From Burkholderiales bacterium (GTDB taxonomy: Bacteria; Pseudomonadota; Gammaproteobacteria; Burkholderiales; SG8-41), in the NCBI GenBank assembly GCA_030683105.1, contig JAUXMZ010000062.1, positions 42,202-106,201 of the forward strand: DNA of 64,000 nt. Reading direction: 5' to 3'. Position 1 is the first letter of the stretch. Each line of letters starts with the position of its first letter. Under the pieces are notes generated by a model, which did no database searches, was not told the origin of the DNA, and saw only the letters and a program-made list of their open reading frames with translations. Positions 11,551 to 23,627 of this stretch are shown piece after piece. Both the position numbers and the translations under genes were made by a program.

Positions 11551-12453
11551 TTATTTTCCGCCGTCCTTGTTTTGCATCTGCCCGACCTGCGCCATCACTT
11601 CCGCCGCAAAGTCATCCTTTCTCTTCTCAATGCCCTCACCCACCACATACAGTGTGAAACCGGCGACCGAGGCGCTTTTCGATTTCAGCAACTGCTCCAC
11701 GGTCAGCTTGTCGTCCTTGACAAAGGGCTGACCGAGCAAGGTCACTTCCTTCAGAAATTTCTGCACCGAGCCTTCGACCATTTTCTCGACGATATTGGCG
11801 GGTTTTCCCGACTCTGCCGCCTTTGCCACCGCAATATCGCGCTCTTTCTGGATCAGCGCAGCAGGCACCTGCTCCTTTGAAAGCGACACCGGCTTGCTCG
11901 CGGCAATGTGCATCGCCAGATCTTTTGCCATGCCCTCGTCGCCGCCAACCGTGTCGATCAGAACGCCGATCTTGGCGCCGCCATGGATGTAGCTGGCCAG
12001 GCGTCCCTTGGCCGCTACGCGGACAAAGCGACGGATAGACAGGTTCTCGCCAATTTTGCCCACCAGCGTTTTACGGGTTTCCTCCACCGATGCGCCTCCA
12101 AGATCCAGCGCTGACAGCGCCGTTACGTCGGCCGGGTTCTGAGCCACCACCCGTTCGGCTAATGCAGCTGCAAACGCCAGAAAGTCATCGTTTTTCGCCA
12201 CGAAGTCGGTTTCACAATTTACCTCGATCATTGCGCCAAGCTTACCATCGGCGGCAATGTGGACCGCCACGATGCCTTCTGCAGCGATGCGCGAGGATGC
12301 TTTGCTTGCCTTGTTGCCAAGCTTGATCCTCAAAATTTCCTCGGCCCTGCCAAGGTCACCTTCAGCCTCGATCAAGGCTTTTTTGCATTCCATCATCGGC
12401 GCGTCGGTCTTCTCGCGCAGTTCCCGTACCATGCTTGCGGTGATATCCACCAT
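11551..12453 (-). CDS. tsf: Elongation factor Ts
   Basis: EF-Ts is the nucleotide exchange factor of EF-Tu. About 300 residues: N-terminal UBA-like domain ([19 protein letters not shown]), core with [18 protein letters not shown], and a C-terminal module ending [16 protein letters not shown]. The ATG at 12453 (MVDITASM) is preferred over a start four codons upstream, because GGAG sits about eight bases before it. A terminator-like hairpin (12471-12495) precedes it after rpsB, so tsf output probably depends on readthrough. Confidence 0.98.
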   Translation of the reverse strand: MVDITASMVRELREKTDAPMMECKKALIEAEGDLGRAEEILRIKLGNKASKASSRIAAEGIVAVHIAADGKLGAMIEVNCETDFVAKNDDFLAFAAALAERVVAQNPADVTALSALDLGGASVEETRKTLVGKIGENLSIRRFVRVAAKGRLASYIHGGAKIGVLIDTVGGDEGMAKDLAMHIAASKPVSLSKEQVPAALIQKERDIAVAKAAESGKPANIVEKMVEGSVQKFLKEVTLLGQPFVKDDKLTVEQLLKSKSASVAGFTLYVVGEGIEKRKDDFAAEVMAQVGQMQNKDGGK

Positions 12454-12470
12454 TACGTGCTCCACTGATT

Positions 12471-12495
12471 AAAAAAAGGGGGCTTGTCGCCCCCA
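12471..12495 (-). terminator. Intercistronic terminator/attenuator between rpsB and tsf
   Basis: On the minus strand a GGGGGC/GCCCCC stem with a five-base loop is followed by seven T residues. It lies in the 134-bp gap between rpsB and tsf, where partial terminators that set the S2 to EF-Ts ratio are common. The stem and T-run are seen; partial readthrough is inferred from the genes downstream. Confidence 0.75.
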
Positions 12496-12587
12496 GGATC
12501 TGCTAACCATTTCCGCATTAAAAGCGTTGTGGCCAACCAAGTCAGCCACGATTAATGATTAACAGGCCCTAGACCAGCAAACCGGTA

Positions 12588-13337
12588 TTAAGCGCCCGGT
12601 TCGTCGGCTTCTTCAACTTCGACAAATTCATCGCCACCCTTGACGATCTCCTTGAGACTGTCGCTGCGGCCCTCCAGGATCGCATCAGCCACACCGCGCG
12701 CATAGAGCCGGATTGCGCGGTTGGAATCATCGTTCCCGGGAATAATGTAGTCGATGCCTTCCGGGTTATGGTTGGTGTCGACCACAGCAATGATAGGGAT
12801 CCCCAATTTGTGTGCTTCCTCGACTGCGCCCTTCTGATATCCGACATCGATTACGAACATCGCATCGGGAATCCCGTGCATTTCCTTGATGCCGCCCAGG
12901 CTGCGGTCGAGTTTGACGATTTCGCGCTGGTATTGCAGCGCTTCTTTCTTGGCCAGGCGCTCCATGGATCCGTCTTCGACCATGGTCTCCATGTCCTTCA
13001 ATCGCTTGATCGACTGTTTGACCGTCTTGTAATTGGTCAGCATGCCGCCCAGCCAGCGGTGATCGACATACGGCGCACCGCAACGCTGCGCTTCCTCTTT
13101 GATAATTTCACGAGCCTGGCGCTTGGTGCCCACGAACAGCACCGTGCCTTTGTTCGTGGCAAGCTTGCGCACGAATTTAAGCGCATCCAGATACATGGTC
13201 ATGGTCGTTTCAAGATTGATGATATGGATCTTGTTGCGGTGCCCGAAGATATAAGGGGCCATCTTGGGGTTCCAATAACGGGTTTGATGTCCGAAATGGA
13301 CGCCCGCTTCCAGCATTTCGCGCATAGTGACCGACAT
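12588..13337 (-). CDS. rpsB: 30S ribosomal protein S2
   Basis: S2 is an essential small-subunit protein. 249 residues, starting [20 protein letters not shown] and containing [35 protein letters not shown] and [20 protein letters not shown], all family hallmarks. The acidic tail ends EADEPGA. The ATG at 13337 has AGGAG at good spacing. It is the first gene of the long minus-strand operon, with about 130 bases of leader below a promoter at 13476-13505. S2 commonly represses its own leader in proteobacteria; I did not identify a specific operator. Confidence 0.98.
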   Translation of the reverse strand: MSVTMREMLEAGVHFGHQTRYWNPKMAPYIFGHRNKIHIINLETTMTMYLDALKFVRKLATNKGTVLFVGTKRQAREIIKEEAQRCGAPYVDHRWLGGMLTNYKTVKQSIKRLKDMETMVEDGSMERLAKKEALQYQREIVKLDRSLGGIKEMHGIPDAMFVIDVGYQKGAVEEAHKLGIPIIAVVDTNHNPEGIDYIIPGNDDSNRAIRLYARGVADAILEGRSDSLKEIVKGGDEFVEVEEADEPGA

Positions 13338-13475
13338 GTGGTTCTCCTGTTAGGGTTAAGCCTCCATCTGCCTGCCTACACCCGCCGCTCGCGCGTCCGG
13401 GCACCCTGACTGTGGTGCAGATGTGTGGATTTATAGCTCTCCCGCGATATAAATCGGGAATTGAGCTAACTTTCT

Positions 13476-13505
13476 ATTTTAACACGATAAAACTCTTTTT
13501 CTCAA
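13476..13505 (-). promoter_or_regulatory. Probable sigma-70 promoter of the rpsB operon
   Basis: On the minus strand TTGAGA (13505-13500) is separated by 18 bases from TAAAAT (13481-13476), which is preceded by TG one base upstream (extended -10). It lies in the 300-bp divergent gap between rpsB and map. The leader between it and rpsB holds a short inverted repeat (TCCCG facing CGGGA at about 13441-13460). Confidence 0.6.
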
Positions 13506-13540
13506 GTCTTGCCCGATCTCAAGGATGGCCGCAGGTGCGG

Positions 13541-13570
13541 GTGCAAGCGACACCCAATCTGGTCTACAAT
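13541..13570 (+). promoter_or_regulatory. Possible promoter of map
   Basis: GTGCAA at 13541-13546 and TACAAT at 13565-13570 are 18 bases apart, and the -10 is about 70 bases before the map start codon. The -35 match is moderate, so this is a weak call. Confidence 0.35.
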
Positions 13571-13637
13571 CGCGGTTTCCCGAAAAACCAAGCACTTGCC
13601 CCTCTTTTCCCGGGGAAACCAAGCCCGGACACGCATC

Positions 13638-14438
13638 ATGACCGTCACCATCAAGTCGCCCGAAGAAATAGCAAAAATGCGCATCGCCGGCCGCCTTGCG
13701 GCCGAAGTGCTCGATTACATCACGCCGTTCATCAAACCCGGCATCACCACCGAAGAGATCGACCGGCTGTGTCACGACTATATGACAGACATCCAGCAGA
13801 CCATCCCTGCTCCGCTCAATTATGCCCCCCCGGGCTACCAGCCCTACCCGAAATCGATCTGCACTTCGGTCAATCACGTGGTCTGCCATGGCGTTCCCGG
13901 CGCGAAGAAACTGAAATCCGGCGACATCATCAATATCGACATCACGGTGATCAAGGATGATTACCACGGCGACACCAGCCGCATGTTCTATGTCGGCCAA
14001 CCCTCGATCCAGGCCAGACGATTGTGCGAAATCACTTTCGAATGCATGTGGCTTGGTATCCAGGCAGTGAAGCCCGGCGCATTCCTTGGTGATATTGGCC
14101 ATGCCATTCAGGACTGCGCGGAGCGGCATGGCTTCAGCGTGGTGCGCGAATTTTGCGGGCACGGCATCGGCATAAAATTTCACGAAGAACCCCAGGTTCT
14201 TCATTATGGACAGCCGGGCACCGGCCTCAGGCTCGAGCCGGGCATGACTTTTACCATCGAGCCCATGATCAACGCCGGCAAATCCGACATCCGGCAACTC
14301 GCTGATGGCTGGACCATCGTCACCAAGGACCACAGCCTGTCGGCACAATGGGAACACACCGTTCTGGTCTCCGCAACCGGCTATGACGTGATGACTGTGT
14401 CGGCCACCACACCGCTCCCGCCTCAACCGACCGTGTAG
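13638..14438 (+). CDS. map: Type I methionine aminopeptidase
   Basis: MAP removes the initiator methionine from nascent proteins. 266 residues with the pita-bread fold landmarks: HVVCHGVPGAKKL, GDIINIDITVIKDDYHGDTS with two metal Asp residues, EFCGHGIGIKFHEEPQ with the metal His, FTIEPMINAG and SAQWEHTVLV with metal Glu residues. I chose the ATG at 13638 (MTVTIKSPEEIAKMR), which matches the family N-terminus; the frame continues upstream without further similarity. It is divergent from rpsB, a common arrangement, and glnD follows after four bases. Confidence 0.97.
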   Translation: MTVTIKSPEEIAKMRIAGRLAAEVLDYITPFIKPGITTEEIDRLCHDYMTDIQQTIPAPLNYAPPGYQPYPKSICTSVNHVVCHGVPGAKKLKSGDIINIDITVIKDDYHGDTSRMFYVGQPSIQARRLCEITFECMWLGIQAVKPGAFLGDIGHAIQDCAERHGFSVVREFCGHGIGIKFHEEPQVLHYGQPGTGLRLEPGMTFTIEPMINAGKSDIRQLADGWTIVTKDHSLSAQWEHTVLVSATGYDVMTVSATTPLPPQPTV

Positions 14439-14442
14439 CGCG

Positions 14443-17037
14443 ATGGCCGGTGCTCCCATCCAAAGCACCCCCGCGGATAACATGCCGCGCGCCCGGATCA
14501 ACCTCTGGAAAGAAGCGCTGGCTGCCGGTCGCGATGAGTTGAGGCGCGCGTTTCTCGCCAAGACTTCCGCCGCTGAACTGCTGCGCCGCCATTCCGCGCT
14601 GGTTGACCGTCTGCTGAAACAGATATGGAAAGCGCACAACCTGCCCCCCAAAACCGCTTTGCTTGCGGTAGGAGGGTACGGGCGTGGCCAGCTTTTCCCC
14701 TATTCCGACATCGACCTGCTGCTGTTGCTTCCAGCCGCCGCGGATACGCAACTGCAGCACCAGCTCGAAGCGCTGATCGGCGTGCTGTGGGACATCGGCC
14801 TCGAAGTCGGACACAGCGTGCGTACCATCGATCAATGCGTCGAAATCGCCGGGCAGGATATCACCGTACAGACCACCCTGCTCGAAGCCAGGCTGCTCAC
14901 CGGAGACCGGAAACTATTCGACCGTTTCAGCAAACGCATGGGCGACGAGCTGGACGCGCCGGCTTTCCTGCAGGCCAAGCGCCTCGAGCAGCAGCAACGC
15001 CACACGCGTTTTCAGGATTCCAACCTCGAGCCCAACGTCAAGGAAAGCGCCGGAGGACTGCGCGATCTGCATAACATACTCTGGATTTCCCGCGCCTCGG
15101 ACATAGGCAGGAGCTGGGGTGAACTGGCGCGGCGCGGCCTGCTTACACCGGATGAAGCCCTCAGCATCAAGCGCCACGAGATGGTGCTGCTCAATCTGCG
15201 CATACGCCTGCATTATCTGGCCGGCAGGCGCGAGGACCGGCTACTGTTCGACCATCAGACGGCGCTGGCCAGACAGATGAAACTGCAAGACCGTCCCCAC
15301 CGGCTGGCCAGCGAACAACTGATGCAGCGTTATTACCGCACCGCGAAGCAGGTGTCCCAGTTGAATATCATCCTGCTGCAGAACCTGGGCGCGCGCATCA
15401 TGCCCAGGCAAGACCGTGAATACCACGCCATCAACCAGCGCTTTGGAGCGCGCGGCGAACTGCTCGAAGCGCGCACCGAGCGGTTGTTCGAGCAAAAACC
15501 TGAGGCCATCCTCGAGAGCTTCGTTTTGCTGCAGAAGCACCACGAACTCAAAGGCATGACCGCAGCAACGCTGCGCGCGCTGTGGCGCGCCCGGCACCGC
15601 ATCAACCCGGCATTTCGTCGCAACCCGGTAAACCGCGATCTGTTCATGCAGTTGCTGCGCACGCCATCGCGCCTGGTACGCGAACTGCGGCGCATGAACC
15701 AGTACAGCATCCTCGGCGCCTACCTGCCCGCCTTTGGCCGCGTTGTCGGCCAGATGCAGCACGACCTGTACCATGTCTACACCGTAGACCAGCACATCCT
15801 CAAGGTAATGCGAAATCTGCGCCGCTTTGCGGTGCCAGAACTGGCGCACGAGTTTCCCCTCTGCAGCCGGTTGATGAGCGACTTCGAGCGTCCCGAGGTG
15901 CTGTATCTCGCCGGTTTGTTCCACGATATCGCAAAAGGCCGCGGCGGCGACCATTCCCAGCTCGGCAAGTCCGACGCGCTGCGTTTCTGCAAGGCGCATG
16001 GGTTGATGCAGGAAGACGCTGAACTGGTGGCGTGGCTGGTCGAACATCATCTGGTAATGTCCGCAACCGCGCAAAAAAAGGATCTGACCGATCCCGGTGT
16101 GATGCGCGCCTTTGCCGAAACCGCGGGAGATCAGCGCCATCTCGCCGCCCTTTACCTGTTGACTGTCGCCGATATCCGCGGCACCAGTCCCAAGGTATGG
16201 AACGCCTGGAAAGCCAAGCTGCTTGAGGATCTGTTCCAGGTCACGCAGCAACGGCTGGCAGGACACAGAGTCAGCCTTGAAAGCGGTTTGCAGGCTCGCC
16301 AGCAGGAGGCCATGGCCAGGTTGCGCCTTTATGCGCTGGCGGAACAGGCGCACGAAAAGTTCTGGGCCGAGCTCGATACTGCCTATTTTCTGCGCCACGA
16401 ACCCCAGGAAATCGCGTGGCACACCCGTCTGCTGTACTACCGCGTGAATGCCACGACGCCGGTAGTCAAGGCCCGGCTGTCAGCGGTCGGAGAAGGGCTG
16501 CAGGTGATGGTTTATGTTCCAGATCAAAAAGAACTTTTTGCGCGCATCTGCAGCTTTTTCGAAGGCATCAGCTACGACATCTACGAGGCCCAGATTTACA
16601 CCACGCATCACGGCTACGCGCTGGACAGTTTTCAGGTGCACGATCCCGCCAACAAGCGCCCGCAGTACCGCGATCTGATCAGCTACATCGAATATGAACT
16701 GGGGGAGCGGCTGCGGCGGCAGTTACCCCTGCCGCCGCTGACCAAGCCGCGACTAAGCCGTCAGCTGCGCCACTTTCCGATTTCACCCGATGTCAACATC
16801 CAGCCCGACGACAAGGGAACCTACCATGTGCTGTTCATCACCGCCGGCGACCGCCCCGGATTGCTGTCGCGCGTGGCACGGGTGCTGAACGCCTACAACA
16901 TCGATCTGCACACCGCAAAAATCAACACCCTGGGATCGCGTGCTGAAGACGTTTTCCTGGTCACCGGTGCGACGCTCAGGGACCCCAAAACGGTGGTCAG
17001 GTTCGAACACGAACTGATCGAGCAGCTGAAAATCTGA
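14443..17037 (+). CDS. glnD: [Protein-PII] uridylyltransferase / uridylyl-removing enzyme
   Basis: GlnD is the primary nitrogen sensor: it adds UMP to PII proteins under nitrogen limitation and removes it when glutamine is high. 864 residues: nucleotidyltransferase domain with VGGYGRGQLFPYSDIDLLLL (about 72-91), HD hydrolase domain with LAGLFHDIAKGRGGDHSQLG (about 485-505), and two C-terminal ACT domains (about 685-760 and 795-864; VLFITAGDRPGLLSRVARVL). No motif is broken. The start ATG is at 14443, four bases after map. It is followed by a convergent 63-bp gap to def with no clear terminator. Confidence 0.97.
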   Translation: MAGAPIQSTPADNMPRARINLWKEALAAGRDELRRAFLAKTSAAELLRRHSALVDRLLKQIWKAHNLPPKTALLAVGGYGRGQLFPYSDIDLLLLLPAAADTQLQHQLEALIGVLWDIGLEVGHSVRTIDQCVEIAGQDITVQTTLLEARLLTGDRKLFDRFSKRMGDELDAPAFLQAKRLEQQQRHTRFQDSNLEPNVKESAGGLRDLHNILWISRASDIGRSWGELARRGLLTPDEALSIKRHEMVLLNLRIRLHYLAGRREDRLLFDHQTALARQMKLQDRPHRLASEQLMQRYYRTAKQVSQLNIILLQNLGARIMPRQDREYHAINQRFGARGELLEARTERLFEQKPEAILESFVLLQKHHELKGMTAATLRALWRARHRINPAFRRNPVNRDLFMQLLRTPSRLVRELRRMNQYSILGAYLPAFGRVVGQMQHDLYHVYTVDQHILKVMRNLRRFAVPELAHEFPLCSRLMSDFERPEVLYLAGLFHDIAKGRGGDHSQLGKSDALRFCKAHGLMQEDAELVAWLVEHHLVMSATAQKKDLTDPGVMRAFAETAGDQRHLAALYLLTVADIRGTSPKVWNAWKAKLLEDLFQVTQQRLAGHRVSLESGLQARQQEAMARLRLYALAEQAHEKFWAELDTAYFLRHEPQEIAWHTRLLYYRVNATTPVVKARLSAVGEGLQVMVYVPDQKELFARICSFFEGISYDIYEAQIYTTHHGYALDSFQVHDPANKRPQYRDLISYIEYELGERLRRQLPLPPLTKPRLSRQLRHFPISPDVNIQPDDKGTYHVLFITAGDRPGLLSRVARVLNAYNIDLHTAKINTLGSRAEDVFLVTGATLRDPKTVVRFEHELIEQLKI

Positions 17038-17100
17038 GTACCGGGCCACCGTCTTTAAGTTTAATATAAAACAACATATTACGATGTCACCACCCCCGCA

Positions 17101-17634
17101 TCACTCGTCGCCGCCAACCTCTCCCGGAAACAATACCTCGGTGTAACCAAAATTGCGCATGTCGCGGATGCGCATCGGGTAGAGGATGCCCAACAGGTGG
17201 TCGCACTCGTGCTGCACCACGCGCGAATGGAATCCGCCCACCGTGCGGTCGATCGCATTACCGTACTGATCGAAACCGCGATAGCGCAGGCGCTTGTAGC
17301 GCGGGACCAGTCCGCGCATGCCGGGAACGGACAGGCAGCCTTCCCAGCCCTCCTCGATTTCTTCGTCCAGCGCCATCAGGGCCGGGTTGATCAGGGTCGT
17401 ATAAGGCACGGATTCCGCATCGGGATAACGCGGGTTTTGCCCGACGCCGAAAATCACGACCTGCAAGCCGATTCCGATTTGCGGCGCGGCCAGACCCGCA
17501 CCGTCCAACGCCTGCATGGTGTCGTGCATGTCGGCCAGCAGCGCATGCAGTTCCGGCGTGTCGAATTTTTCCACTGCAGCCGCCGTCCCGAGCAATAGCG
17601 GGTCGCCCATCCTGAGCACTGCCCTAACCGCCAT
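17101..17634 (-). CDS. def: Peptide deformylase
   Basis: Deformylase removes the N-formyl group from new proteins before MAP acts. 177 residues with the three family motifs: [18 protein letters not shown] with the metal Cys, and QHECDHLLG with the two metal His and the catalytic Glu. Its start overlaps the end of mtnP by 11 bases, so the two are translationally linked. It is placed with purine-salvage genes rather than with fmt; a second def gene elsewhere is possible. Confidence 0.95.
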   Translation of the reverse strand: MAVRAVLRMGDPLLLGTAAAVEKFDTPELHALLADMHDTMQALDGAGLAAPQIGIGLQVVIFGVGQNPRYPDAESVPYTTLINPALMALDEEIEEGWEGCLSVPGMRGLVPRYKRLRYRGFDQYGNAIDRTVGGFHSRVVQHECDHLLGILYPMRIRDMRNFGYTEVLFPGEVGGDE

Positions 17635-18370
17635 CGAGCGTCACCAGTTCTTCCAGAATATGCCGTACCTTTGCCATGGTCTTGTGCGACACGGCCTGAA
17701 TGTTCTCGAACTTGACGCCCTGGCCGCTGCTGCCGCGCCCTGCTGCGGGGTTGACCACCACAGCTATCGTGGCATAGCTCAACCCCATTTCGCGCGCGAG
17801 CGCTGCTTCCGGCATGCCGGTCATGCCCACCATGTGGGCCCCGTCGCGCTCCAGTCGGTTGATTTCGGCCGCCGTTTCCAGCCGCGGGCCCTGGGTTGCG
17901 GCGTACGTGCCGCCCGCCACAAGCGCTTCCCCGGCGCGCTCCGCCGCCCTGAACAGACGCTGGCGCAGCGGTTCGCTATAAGGATGCGTGAAGTCGATGT
18001 GCGTCACACTGTGATTGTTGGCGGTGAAAAACGTGGATTTCCGGTCATGGGTGTAGTCTATGATCTGGTCGGGAACGATCAGGGTACCCGGGGTGAGATC
18101 GGAACGTATGCCGCCTACCGTGGCAACCGCCACCACATTACTGACTTGCTGCGAGTGCAGCGCCCAGATGTTGGCGCAATAATTCACTTCGTGCGGCGGA
18201 ATCGTGAGCCCGTAGCCATGGCGCGCCAGAAAGATCACTTCGTGGCCCTGTATATTGCCGAAGGTGAGCGCGCCCGAGGGTTCGCCGTAAGGCGTGCGCA
18301 CCACCTGCCGGTGGGTCACCTCGAGATTCGAGAGTTGTGCAAGCCCGCTGCCGCCGATAATGGCTAGCAT
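17624..18370 (-). CDS. mtnP: S-methyl-5'-thioadenosine/thioinosine phosphorylase family protein
   Basis: This family cleaves methylthioadenosine or methylthioinosine, by-products of polyamine synthesis, with phosphate. 248 residues: [13 protein letters not shown] at the N-terminus, [20 protein letters not shown], and [26 protein letters not shown] in the C-terminal half. I cannot decide between adenosine and inosine forms from sequence alone; the adjacent hypoxanthine phosphoribosyltransferase would suit a product that yields hypoxanthine (inference). ATG start at 18370. Confidence 0.88.
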   Translation of the reverse strand: MLAIIGGSGLAQLSNLEVTHRQVVRTPYGEPSGALTFGNIQGHEVIFLARHGYGLTIPPHEVNYCANIWALHSQQVSNVVAVATVGGIRSDLTPGTLIVPDQIIDYTHDRKSTFFTANNHSVTHIDFTHPYSEPLRQRLFRAAERAGEALVAGGTYAATQGPRLETAAEINRLERDGAHMVGMTGMPEAALAREMGLSYATIAVVVNPAAGRGSSGQGVKFENIQAVSHKTMAKVRHILEELVTLDGG

Positions 18371-18411
18371 CGTGTAAATGCTCGAGGTGCGAGACCAATC
18401 AAGATTGCGCG

Positions 18412-18441
18412 CCCTTCACCCTTCACTTTTCACCCTTCACC
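18412..18441. repeat. Short word repeat (CCCTTCA type), single arm
   Basis: Three near-copies of CCCTTCAC separated by a TTTT variant lie in the 59-bp gap between hpt and mtnP and run a few bases into the 3' end of hpt. The same word, on the other strand (TGAAGGG/TGAAGAG), recurs at 55729-55758 and 63955-63979. Confidence 0.7.
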
Positions 18442-18987
18442 GTCTTTAAGCGCATAGATCCCGGGCAGATTGCGCCACAGACCCTTCACGTCCATGCCAA
18501 ATCCAAATACATAGCGGTTGGGCACCCTGACACCGACAAAGTCGGCGCCGACCGGTTTCGTGCGCCCCGTCTCTTTTTCGGCAAACACGGCACTGTAAAC
18601 GTGGCGTGCTCCGGCAGCAAGCAGCGCATCGCGTATTGCCGCCAGCGTCTGGCCTTCGTCAAGGATATCGTCGAGCACCAGCACCGTGCGTCCTGATACC
18701 GTAGTGCCGGGGGCGACTTTCCATGAAATGCTGCCGCCCCGGGTCGATTCGCCGTAGCGCGTGACATCTAGATAGTCGAATTCCAGCGGAAACCGGAGTT
18801 GCGGCAGCAAATGTCCGGCGAAGACCACGCCGCCGCGCATGACTCCCAGGACCAGCGGGAAGTCGCTTTGCAGCCGTACCGTGATTTCACCAGCCAGCCG
18901 CTCCACGGCCGCGGATACGACGACGGCGGAACAAATCTGCTCCGCCGTCTCGAGTATCCGCCATGCGTTGTCGGCTGGTTTATCCAC
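18430..18987 (-). CDS. hpt: Hypoxanthine(-guanine) phosphoribosyltransferase
   Basis: A type I purine phosphoribosyltransferase that salvages hypoxanthine or guanine with PRPP. 185 residues; the PRPP loop is TVLVLDDILDEGQTLAAI, preceded by LGVMRGGVVFAGHLLPQL and followed by the base-pocket region VGVRVPNRYVFGFGMDVKG. Translation begins at a GTG (18987) that directly follows the TGA of the upstream dsrE-like gene, so the two are coupled. Neighbouring mtnP suggests a small purine salvage unit. Confidence 0.92.
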   Translation of the reverse strand: MDKPADNAWRILETAEQICSAVVVSAAVERLAGEITVRLQSDFPLVLGVMRGGVVFAGHLLPQLRFPLEFDYLDVTRYGESTRGGSISWKVAPGTTVSGRTVLVLDDILDEGQTLAAIRDALLAAGARHVYSAVFAEKETGRTKPVGADFVGVRVPNRYVFGFGMDVKGLWRNLPGIYALKDGEG

Positions 18988-19356
18988 TCAATACGTAAAA
19001 GTAACTACGTTGTCTTCCATCGCCTGCTGGATCACGTAGGCGCCGCCCACAGTCTCCTCGATCTCGGGTATCAGGTCATTGCCCCACAACTCCAGTGTCG
19101 GCGTGCAGACTTTGAAATGCACGCCGGCTTCATGGGCGTCCTTGATGAAATCATAAACGCTTTTCGGCGATCCTGCTTTGACAAACAGCTTCTCGGCCAC
19201 CCCTTTTACCGCCAATTCACCAGAACGCGCGGTGAGTATGACCTCAACTTCATAATCCATTGCAGCCGCCACGGTGGCCTGGAAAAACGGTGCGCCGAGC
19301 TCGGAACCGTTCCTGGGATCGGTATTGACCATAACTATCATCAGTTTGTCTCTCAC
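18988..19356 (-). CDS. DsrE-like sulfur-relay family protein
   Basis: A 122-residue alpha/beta protein of the DsrE/DsrF-like superfamily: it opens with DKLMIVMVNTDPRNGSE, has the repeat VEVILTARSGELAVKG, and carries one conserved-looking cysteine in HFKVCTPTLELWG, the position used for persulfide handling in family members. The start is a GTG at 19356 with AGGAG six bases upstream. No dsrAB, tus or tRNA-thiolation partners are visible, so the actual sulfur acceptor is unknown. Its stop abuts the hpt start. Single proteins of this type are also annotated only as peroxiredoxin-like. Confidence 0.75.
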   Translation of the reverse strand: MRDKLMIVMVNTDPRNGSELGAPFFQATVAAAMDYEVEVILTARSGELAVKGVAEKLFVKAGSPKSVYDFIKDAHEAGVHFKVCTPTLELWGNDLIPEIEETVGGAYVIQQAMEDNVVTFTY

Positions 19357-19411
19357 GCCCTGCTCCTCTTCGGTAATGTATTAGCGAATTATAATACACC
19401 GATGAAGTAAA

Positions 19412-20302
19412 TCACTTCGGAATCCGGCAACCCATGCTTTTCAGATATTTGCGAAAATCCGCGCCGACCTCGGCATGCTTGAGCGCGTAAGCGAGGTTGG
19501 CCTTGAGATAGCCGAGCTTGCTGCCGCAATCATACCTGACCCCCTGAAACTCGTAGGCCAGCACTTTTTCCTCCGACAGCAGCCGCGCGATGCCATCGGT
19601 GAGCTGGATCTCCCCCCCGGCACCCGGTTTCACACGCTGCAGATGATGGAACACGCGCGGCGTCAGGATATAGCGCCCGACCACGCCCAGCAGGGACGGC
19701 GCGTCGGCCGGATCGGGCTTTTCGACGATGCCCGAGACTTCGCGCGCAGACCCGGCGCGCGCGCCGAGCTTGACGATGCCATATTGCCGGGTGTCCCGCC
19801 GCGCCACTTTGGTGACACCCAGGATGGCGCTGCCCTGCTGCCGGTAGAGCTGCATCATCTGCGTCAGCACGCCCGGGCTGCCATCGATCAGGTCGTCCGC
19901 AAGCACGACTGCAAACGGATCATCGCCGACCACATGCTGCGCGCAGAGCACGGCATGCCCGAGGCCCAGAGTCTCAGTCTGCCGTACATAGGTGCATGAG
20001 ACGTTACGCGGAAGGATGCTGCGTATCATCCTGAGCACCTGGGTGTTGCCCCGATGCTCCAGCCTGGCTTCGAGCTCGAACGCCGTGTCGAAATGATCTT
20101 CAATCGCGCGTTTTCCCCGTCCCGTGACAAAGATCAATTCGGTCATGCCGGCCGCCACCGCCTCTTCGACCGCGTACTGGATCAGCGGCTTGTCGACGAT
20201 GGGCAGCATTTCCTTGGGGCTGGCCTTGGTCGCAGGCAGGAAGCGCGTGCCCATGCCGGCGACCGGAAACACTGCTTTGGTTATTCTTTTCATCTTTGTC
20301 AC
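19412..20302 (-). CDS. galU: UTP--glucose-1-phosphate uridylyltransferase
   Basis: GalU makes UDP-glucose for LPS core, exopolysaccharide or trehalose. 296 residues with the nucleotide-binding N-terminus VFPVAGMGTRFLPATKASPK, the LADDLIDG segment and GGEIQLTDGIARLL. A GTG at 20302 with AAGGAG five bases upstream is the likely start; an ATG three codons later (MKRITK) is an alternative. The ribosome binding site overlaps the ligA stop, so the genes are coupled. A TATAAT-like sequence lies in the 55-bp gap downstream, before dsrE. Confidence 0.95.
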   Translation of the reverse strand: MTKMKRITKAVFPVAGMGTRFLPATKASPKEMLPIVDKPLIQYAVEEAVAAGMTELIFVTGRGKRAIEDHFDTAFELEARLEHRGNTQVLRMIRSILPRNVSCTYVRQTETLGLGHAVLCAQHVVGDDPFAVVLADDLIDGSPGVLTQMMQLYRQQGSAILGVTKVARRDTRQYGIVKLGARAGSAREVSGIVEKPDPADAPSLLGVVGRYILTPRVFHHLQRVKPGAGGEIQLTDGIARLLSEEKVLAYEFQGVRYDCGSKLGYLKANLAYALKHAEVGADFRKYLKSMGCRIPK

Positions 20303-20304
20303 GC

Positions 20305-23438
<3,134 letters not shown>

Positions 23439-23448
23439 GGGAATTCCC

Positions 23449-23484
23449 TAGGAGTTTGTCGAACCAGTGTTCGACAAACTCCTA
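23449..23484. repeat. REP-like palindrome, AGGAGTTTGTCG family, copy 1
   Basis: A perfect 16-bp stem (23449-23464 with 23469-23484) closes on a CAGT loop. On the minus strand it is preceded by a T-rich stretch resembling the one before the copies at 27812 and 42216. It lies ten bases upstream of the zipA start codon. Confidence 0.85.
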
Positions 23485-23594
23485 ACATGAAAAGCACCAA
23501 AAACAGAACCAGGTTTACTCTCATAGTCATTGCACCTCGGTCGCAGGTTTTCCAGTGGCACTTTCGCGTTTTCCCCAGGGCAATTTTGCTTAAA

Positions 23595-23624
23595 GAGCTT
23601 GCCGGACCCGGGTCCGGCAAGCTC
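23595..23624. repeat. REP-like palindrome, GAGCTTGCCGG variant, copy 2
   Basis: A perfect 30-bp palindrome with no loop, beginning four bases after the smc stop codon. The core GAGCTTGCCGGACC is a variant of the other copies. It could act as an RNA stability element or terminator for smc. Confidence 0.85.
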
Positions 23625-23627
23625 CTC

